Source: Roseimaritima sediminicola
GTDB taxonomy: Bacteria; Planctomycetota; Planctomycetia; Pirellulales; Pirellulaceae
Assembly: GCF_009618275.1 (NCBI RefSeq)
Contig: NZ_WIAD01000001.1
Coordinates: forward strand, 124,001-188,000
Reading direction: 5' to 3'
DNA: 64,000 nt
Shown: positions 28,401-37,400 of the stretch, piece after piece
Layout: each line of letters begins with the position of its first letter
Position numbering within the stretch: the first letter of the stretch is position 1
Translations under genes and position numbers: made by a program
Notes under the pieces: model-generated
What the model was told of the DNA's origin: nothing
Seen by the model: the letters and a program-made list of their open reading frames with translations, nothing else
Databases searched by the model: none

Positions 28401-31400
28401 GATCGCCGACGCCGACGATGCCAGCAGTAATCTGATGACTCGATTGCAGGTCAGTAACGGCACGTTGAACCTGACGTTGTCCGGCGCAGCGACGATCGCC
28501 GCCGGCAGCAACGGCAGCGGCGACCTGACCTTGCTGGGCACCGCCCCGGATATCAACGCGACCCTGGCGTCCTTGACGTACACCGGCAACACTGATGTCA
28601 CGGGGATCGGCGCCGATACACTGACCGTCACCACCAACGACGGCGGCAATACGGGCACGGGCGGCGCCCAAACCGACGTCGACACCGTCCAAATCGACAT
28701 CTCGGCCGTCAACGACGCCTCGGTCCTGGGATCGGTCGAACCCGCTGCCATCGACTACACCGAGAACGACGGCGAAGTAACCGTTAGTTCCACCATCACT
28801 CTCTCCGACGTCGACGACACGCACATCGAATCGGCGACCGTTTCGATCAGCACCAATTACACGGCCGGCGAAGATTTTTTAAGGTTCACCGACCAAAACG
28901 GCATCACCGGCAGCTGGAACAACGGCACGCTGACGTTGACCGGCACGGCGACCAAGGCCGAGTACGAAGCGGCTCTGCGTAGCATCACCTACGAGAACAC
29001 CAGTGAGATTCCTTCGACGGCTTCGCGCACCGTTCAGTTCACGGTGAACGACGGGGACGTCGATTCCGTGGCCGTCTCTCGCCAGATCGATGTCACCTCG
29101 GTCAATGACGCTCCGGTCAACATGGTGCCGGGAGCGCAAACGGTCGCCGAAGAAACCACGACGTCCATCGGCGGCATTTCAATCGCCGACGCGGACGATG
29201 CCGGCAGCAACCTGATGACTCGATTGCAGGTCAGTAACGGTGTCCTGAATCTGACGCTGTCCGGCGGAGCCACGATCGCCGCGGGCAGTAACGGCAGCGG
29301 TGACCTGACCCTGTCCGGTAGCGCCGCTGACATCAACGCCACGCTGGCGTCCTTGACGTACACCGGCAACACTGATGTCACCGGTATCGGCGCCGATACG
29401 CTGACCGTCACTACCAACGATGGCGGCAACACCGGCACCGGTGGAGCCCAAACCGACGTCGACACCGTCCAAATCGACATCACGGCGGCCAACGACGCCG
29501 CGGTCCTGGGATCGGTCGAACCTGCCGCCATCGACTACACCGAGAACGATGGTGAAGTCACGGTTAGTTCCACCATCACTCTCTCCGATGTCGACGACAC
29601 GCACATCGAATCGGCTACGGTCTCGATCAGCGGCAACTACACGGCCGGCGAAGATTTTTTGCGGTTTACCGACCAGAACGGGATCACCGGCACGTGGAAC
29701 AACGGGACGCTGACCCTGTCCGGCACGGCGACCAAAGCCCAGTACGAGGCGGCTCTGCGTAGTGTCACCTACGAGAACACCAGCGAAATCCCTTCGACCG
29801 CCTCCCGCACGGTCCAGTTCACCGTCAACGATGGTGACACCGACTCCGCCGCGGTCACCCGTCAGATCGATGTCACTTCGGTCAACGACGCTCCGGTCAA
29901 CACCGTCCCCGGCACGCAAACCGTCGCCGAAGAAACCACGACAGCCATCGGCGGCATTTCAATCGCCGATGCGGACGATGCCGGCAGCAATCTAACCACA
30001 CGTCTGCAGGTCAGTAACGGTGTGCTGAACCTGACGCTGTCCGGTGCGGCGACGATCGCCGCGGGCAGTAACGGCAGCGGTGACCTGACCCTGTTGGGCA
30101 CCGCCGCGGATATCAACGCCACGTTGGCGTCCTTGACCTACACCGGCGACACCGACGTGACGGGCGTCGCGGCCGATACGCTGACCGTCACCACCAACGA
30201 CGGCGGCAACACCGGCACGGGCGGCGCCCAAACCGACGTCGACACCGTCCAAATCGACATCTCGGCCGTCAACGACGCCTCGGTCCTGGGATCGGTCGAA
30301 CCCGCTGCCATCGACTACACCGAGAACGACGGCGAAGTAACCGTTAGTTCCACCATCACTCTCTCCGACGTCGACGACACGCACATCGAATCGGCGACCA
30401 TTTCGATCAGCACCAACTACACGGCCGGCGAAGATTTTTTAAGATTCACCGACCAAAACGGCATCACCGGCACATGGAACAACGGCACGCTGACCCTATC
30501 CGGCACGGCGACCAAGGCCGAGTACGAAGCGGCTTTGCGCAGCGTCACCTACGAAAACACCAGCGAAATCCCTTCGACCGCGTCGCGCACCGTCCAATTC
30601 ACGGTCAATGACGGTGACACCGATTCGGCCGCGGTGACCCGTCAGATTGATGTCACCTCCGTCAATGACGCTCCGGTCAACACCGTCCCCGGTACCCAAA
30701 CCGTCGCGGAAGAAACGACGACGGCCATCGGCGGCATTTCAATCGCCGATGCCGATGACGCCGGCAGCAACCTGATGACTCGATTGCAGGTCAGTAATGG
30801 TGTGCTGAACCTGACGCTATCCGGCGGAGCGACGATCGCCGCCGGCAGCAACGGCAGCGGCGATTTGACCTTGTCGGGCACCGCCGCGGATATCAACGCC
30901 ACGCTGGCGTCCTTGACCTACACCGGCGACACCGACGTGACGGGCGTCGCCGCCGATACGTTAACCGTCACCACCAACGACGGCGGCAACACCGGCACGG
31001 GCGGCGCCCAAACCGACGTCGACACCGTCCAAATCGACATCTCGGCCGTCAACGACGCCTCGGTCCTGGGATCGGTCGAACCCGCTGCCATCGACTACAC
31101 CGAAAACGACGGTGAAGTCGCGGTAACGTCGACGCTCACACTTTCCGACGTCGACGACACGCACATCGAATCGGCGACCGTTTCGATCAGCACCAATTAC
31201 ACGGCCGGCGAAGACTTTTTAAGGTTCACCGACCAGAACGGGATCACCGGCACGTGGAACAACGGGACGCTGACCCTGACCGGCACGGCGACCAAGGCCG
31301 AGTACGAAGCGGCTCTGCGTAGCGTCACTTACGAGAACACCAGCGAAATCCCTTCGACCGCCTCCCGCACGGTCCAGTTCACCGTCAACGACGGTGACAC

Positions 31401-34400
31401 CGATTCGGCCGCGGTCAGCCGTCAGATCGATGTCACCTCGGTCAATGACGCTCCGGTCAACACGGTGCCGGGAACGCAAACGGTCGCAGAAGAAACCACG
31501 ACGGCTATCGGAGGAATCTCGATCGCCGACGCCGACGATGCGGGCAGCAACCTGATGACTCGATTGCAGGTCAGTAACGGTGTGCTGAACCTGACGCTGT
31601 CCGGCGGAGCGACAATCGCCGCGGGCAGCAACGGCAGCGGTGACCTGACCCTGTCCGGTAGCGCCGCGGATATCAACGCCACGCTGGCGTCGCTAACCTA
31701 CACCGGCGACACCGATGTCACTGGGGTGGCGGCCGATACGCTGACCGTCACCACCAACGACGGCGGCAACACCGGTGCGGGCGGCGTCCAAACCGACGTC
31801 GACACCGTGCAAATCGACATCTCGGCCGTCAACGACGCTTCGGTTTTGGGATCGGTGGAAGCCACGGCGGTAAGTTACACCGAAAACGACGGTGAAGTCG
31901 CGGTAACGTCGACGCTCACACTTTCCGACGTCGACGACACGCACATCGAATCGGCGACCGTTTCGATCAGCACCAATTACACGGCCGGCGAAGATTTCCT
32001 AAGATTTACCGACCAGAACGGCATCACCGGCACGTGGAACAACGGGACATTGACGCTGACCGGCACGGCGACCAAGGCCGAGTACGAAGCGGCTCTGCGT
32101 AGTGTTACCTACGAGAACACCAGTGAGATTCCTTCGACGGCGTCGCGCACCGTTCAGTTCACCGTCAACGACGGTGACACCGATTCGGCTGCAGTCACTC
32201 GCCAGATCGACGTCACCTCGGTCAATGATGCCCCGGTCAACACCGTCCCCGGCACGCAAACCGTGGCCGAAGAAACCACCACGGCCATCGGCGGAATCTC
32301 GATCGCCGATGCCGATGACGCCGGCAGCAACCTATCCACACGTCTGCAGGTCAGTAACGGCATGTTGAACCTGACGCTGTCCGGGGGAGCGACAATCGCC
32401 GCGGGCAGCAACGGCAGCGGTGATCTGACCCTGTCCGGCACCGCCGCGGATATCAACGCCACGCTGGCGTCGCTAACCTACACTGGCGACACCGACGTGA
32501 CGGGCGTTGCGGCCGATACGCTGACCGTCACCACCAACGACGGCGGCAACACCGGAACCGGTGGAGCCCAGACAGACACGGACACCGTCCAGATCGACAT
32601 CTCGGCCGTCAACGACGCTTCGGTCTTGGGATCGATGGAACCTGCCGCGATCGACTACACCGAGAACGATGGCGAAGTCGCTGTGACGTCGACGCTGACC
32701 CTTTCCGACGTGGACGACACACACATCGAATCGGCCACGGTCTCGATCAGCGGCAACTACACGGCCGGCGAAGATTATTTAAGGTTCACCGACCAGAACG
32801 GCATCACCAGCACGTGGAACAACGGGACATTGACGCTGTCCGGCACGGCGACCAAGGCCGAGTACGAAGCGGCTCTGCGTAGCGTCACTTACGAGAACAC
32901 CAGCGAAATCCCGTCGACCGCCTCCCGCACGGTCCAGTTCACTGTCAACGATGGTGACACCGATTCGGCCGCGGTCACCCGTCAGATCGATGTCACTTCG
33001 GTCAACGACGCTCCGGTCAACACCGTCCCCGGCACGCAGACGGTCGCAGAAGAAACCACCACGGCTATCGGCGGCATCTCGATCGCCGATGCCGATGACG
33101 CCGGCAGCAACCTGACGACTCGATTGCAGGTCAATAACGGCACGTTGAACCTGACGCTTTCCGGCGGAACCACCATCGCCGCGGGCAGCAACGGCAGCGG
33201 TGACCTGACCCTGTCCGGTAGCCCCGCTGACATCAACGCCACGTTGGCGTCCTTGACGTACACCGGCGACACCGATGTGACGGGCGTCGCGGCCGATACG
33301 CTGACCGTCACGACCAACGACGGCGGCAACACCGGTGCGGGCGGCGCCCAAACCGACGTCGACACCGTGCAAATCGACATCTCGGCCGTCAACGACGCCT
33401 CGGTCCTGGGATCGGTCGAACCCGCTGCGATCGATTACACCGAGAACGACGGTGAAGTCACGGTGACGTCGACGCTGACGCTTTCCGACGTCGACGACAC
33501 GCACATCGAATCGGCGACCGTCTCGATCAGCACCAACTATACGGCCGGCGAAGACTTTTTAAGGTTCACCGACCAGAACGGAATCACCGGCACATGGAAC
33601 AACGGGACATTGACGCTGACCGGCACGGCGACCAAGGCCCAGTACGAAGCGGCTCTTCGCAGCATCACCTACGAGAACACCAGCGAAATCCCTTCGACCG
33701 CGTCGCGCACCGTTCAGTTTACGGTCAACGATGGTGATACCGACTCCGCCGCGGTCAGCCGCCAGATCGACGTCACCTCGGTCAACGACGCTCCGGTCAA
33801 CACCGTCCCCGGCACGCAAACGGTCGCCGAAGAAACCACGACAGCCATCGGCGGGATCTCGATCGCCGATGCGGACGATGCCGGCAACAACCTGATGACT
33901 CGATTGCAGGTCAGTAACGGCATGTTGAACCTGACGCTGTCCGGGGGAGCGACAATCGCCGCGGGCAGCAACGGCAGCGGTGACCTGACCTTGCTGGGCA
34001 CCGCCGCGGATATCAACGCCACGCTGGCGTCCTTGACGTACACCGGCGACACCGATGTCACGGGCGTCGCCGCCGACACGCTGACCGTCACTACCAACGA
34101 TGGCGGCAATACGGGCACCGGTGGCGCCCAAACCGACGTCGACACCGTCCAAATCGACATCACGGCTGTCAACGACGCGTCCGTTTTGGGATCGGTGGAA
34201 GCCACGGCGGTAAGTTACACCGAAAACGACGGTGAAGTCGCGGTAACGTCGACGCTCACGCTTTCCGACGTGGACGACACGCACATCGAATCGGCCACGG
34301 TCTCGATCAGCGGCAATTACACGGCCGGCGAAGATTTTTTAAGATTCACCGACCAGAACGGGATCACCGGCACGTGGAACAACGGCACGCTGACGCTGAC

Positions 34401-37400
34401 CGGCACGGCGACCAAGGCCCAGTACGAAGCGGCCTTGCGTAGCGTCACCTACGAGAACACCAGCGAAATCCCTTCAACGGTGTCGCGCACCGTTCAGTTC
34501 ACTGTCAACGATGGCGACACCGATTCGGCTGCGGTCACCCGCAAGATCGATGTCACCTCGGTCAATGACGCTCCGGTCAACACGGTCCCCGGCACGCAGA
34601 CGGTCGCCGAGGAAACCACGACGGCCATCGGAGGAATCTCGATCGCCGATGCGGACGATGCCGGCAGCACCCTAACCACACGTCTGCAGGTCAATAACGG
34701 TGTGCTGAACCTGACGCTTTCCGGCGGAACCACCATCGCCGCGGGCAGTAACGGCAGCGGTGATCTGACGCTGAGCGGTACCGCCGCAGATATTAACGCC
34801 ACGCTGGCGTCCTTGACCTACACCGGCGACACCGACGTAACGGGCATAGCAGCCGATACGTTGACCGTCACGACCAACGACGGCGGCAACACCGGTGCGG
34901 GCGGCGCCCAAACCGACGTCGACACCGTGCAAATCGACATCTCGGCCGTCAACGACGCCTCGGTCCTGGGATCGGTCGAACCCGCTGCGATCGATTACAC
35001 CGAGAACGACGGTGAAGTCACGGTGACGTCGACGCTGACGCTTTCCGACGTCGACGACACGCACATCGAATCGGCCACGGTCTCGATCAGCGGCAATTAC
35101 ACGGCCGGCGAAGATTTTTTAAGATTCACCGACCAGAACGGGATCACCGGCTCGTGGAACAACGGCACGCTGACGCTGACCGGCACGGCGACCAAGGCCG
35201 AGTACGAAGCGGCTCTTCGCAGCATCACCTACGAGAACACCAGCGAAATCCCTTCGACCGCCTCCCGTACGGTCCAGTTCACCGTCAACGATGGTGACAC
35301 CGACTCCGCCGCGGTCACCCGTCAGATCGATGTCACTTCGGTCAACGACGCTCCGGTCAACACCGTCCCCGGCACGCAAACCGTCGCCGAGGAAACCACG
35401 ACGGCTATCAGCGGGATCTCGATCGCCGACGCGGACGACGCAAACAGTAATCTGACCACGCGATTGCAGGTCAGTAACGGCACGTTGAACCTGACGCTGT
35501 CCGGGGGAGCCACGATCGCCGCGGGCAGCAACGGCAGCGGCGATTTGACCTTGCTGGGCACCGCCGCGGATATCAACGCGACCCTGGCGTCCTTGACCTA
35601 CACCGGCGACACCGATGTGACGGGCGTCGCGGCCGATACGCTGACCGTCACCACCAACGACGGCGGCAATACCGGTGCGGGTGGCGCCCAAATCGACGTC
35701 GACACGGTCCAAATCGACATCACGGCCGTCAACGATGCTTCGGTCTTGGGATCGGTCGAACCCGCTGCCGTCGACTACACCGAAAACGACGGCGAAGTCG
35801 CAGTGACGTCGACGCTGACCCTTTCCGACGTGGACGACACACACATCGAATCGGCCACGGTCTCGATCAGCGGCAACTACACGGCCGGCGAAGATTATTT
35901 AAGGTTCACCGACCAGAACGGCATCACCAGCACGTGGAACAACGGGACATTGACGCTGTCCGGCACGGCGACCAAGGCCGAGTACGAAGCGGCTCTGCGT
36001 AGCATCACCTACGAGAACACCAGCGAGATTCCTTCGACCGCTTCGCGCACCGTCCAGTTCACCGTCAACGATGGCGACACCGACTCCGCCGCGGTCAGCC
36101 GCGAGATCGACGTCACTTCGGTCAATGATGCCCCGGTCAACACGGTGCCGGGAACGCAAACGGTCGCCGAGGAAACCACGACGGCTATCAGCGGAATCTC
36201 GATCGCCGACGCGGACGATGCCGGCAGCAACCTGATGACTCGATTGCAGGTCAGTAACGGCACGTTGAACCTGACGCTTTCCGGCGGAACCACAATCGCC
36301 GCGGGCAGCAACGGCAGCGGTGATCTGACCCTGTCCGGTAGCGCCGCCGACATCAACGCCACGTTGGCGTCGCTAACCTACACCGGCGACACCGATGTGA
36401 CGGGCGTCGCCGCCGATACGCTGACCGTCACCACCAACGACGGCGGCAATACGGGCACGGGCGGCGCCCAAACCGACGTCGACACGGTGCAGATCGACAT
36501 CACGGCCGTCAACGATGCCTCGGTCTTGGGATCGATGGAGCCTGCCGCGATCGACTACACCGAGAACGATGGTGAAGTCGTCGTGACGTCGACGCTGACG
36601 CTTTCCGACGTCGATGACACCCACATCGAATCGGCCACGGTTTCGATCAGCGGCAATTACACGGCCGGCGAAGATTTTTTGCGGTTCACCGACCAGAACG
36701 GCATCACCGGCTCGTGGAACAACGGGACGCTGACCCTGACCGGCACGGCGACCAAGGCCGAGTACGAAGCGGCTCTGCGTAGTGTCACCTACGAGAACAC
36801 CAGCGAAATCCCTTCGACCGCGTCGCGCACCGTTCAGTTTACGGTGAACGATGGTGACACCGATTCGGCCGCGGTCACCCGTCAGATCGATGTCACTTCG
36901 GTCAACGACGCTCCGGTCAACAGCGTCCCCGGCACGCAGACGGTCGCCGAAGAAACCACGACGGCTATCGGCGGCATCTCGATCGCCGACGCCGACGACG
37001 CCGGCAGCAACCTGACGACTCGATTGCAAGTCAACAGCGGCACGCTGAACCTGACGCTGTCCGGCGGAGCGACGATCGCCGCGGGGAGTAACGGCAGCGG
37101 CGACCTGACCTTGTTGGGCACCGCCGCGGACATTAACGCCACGCTGGCGTCGCTAACCTACACCGGCGACACCGATGTGACGGGCGTCGCGGCCGATACG
37201 CTGACCGTCACCACCAACGACGGCGGCAACACCGGCACCGGCGGCGCTCAAACCGACGTCGACACCGTCCAAATCGACATCTCGGCCGTCAACGACGCCG
37301 CGGTTCTGGGATCGGTTGAAGCCACAGCGGTGAGTTACACAGAGAACGACGGCGAAGTCGCGGTGACGTCGACCCTGACACTGTCCGACGTCGACGACAC

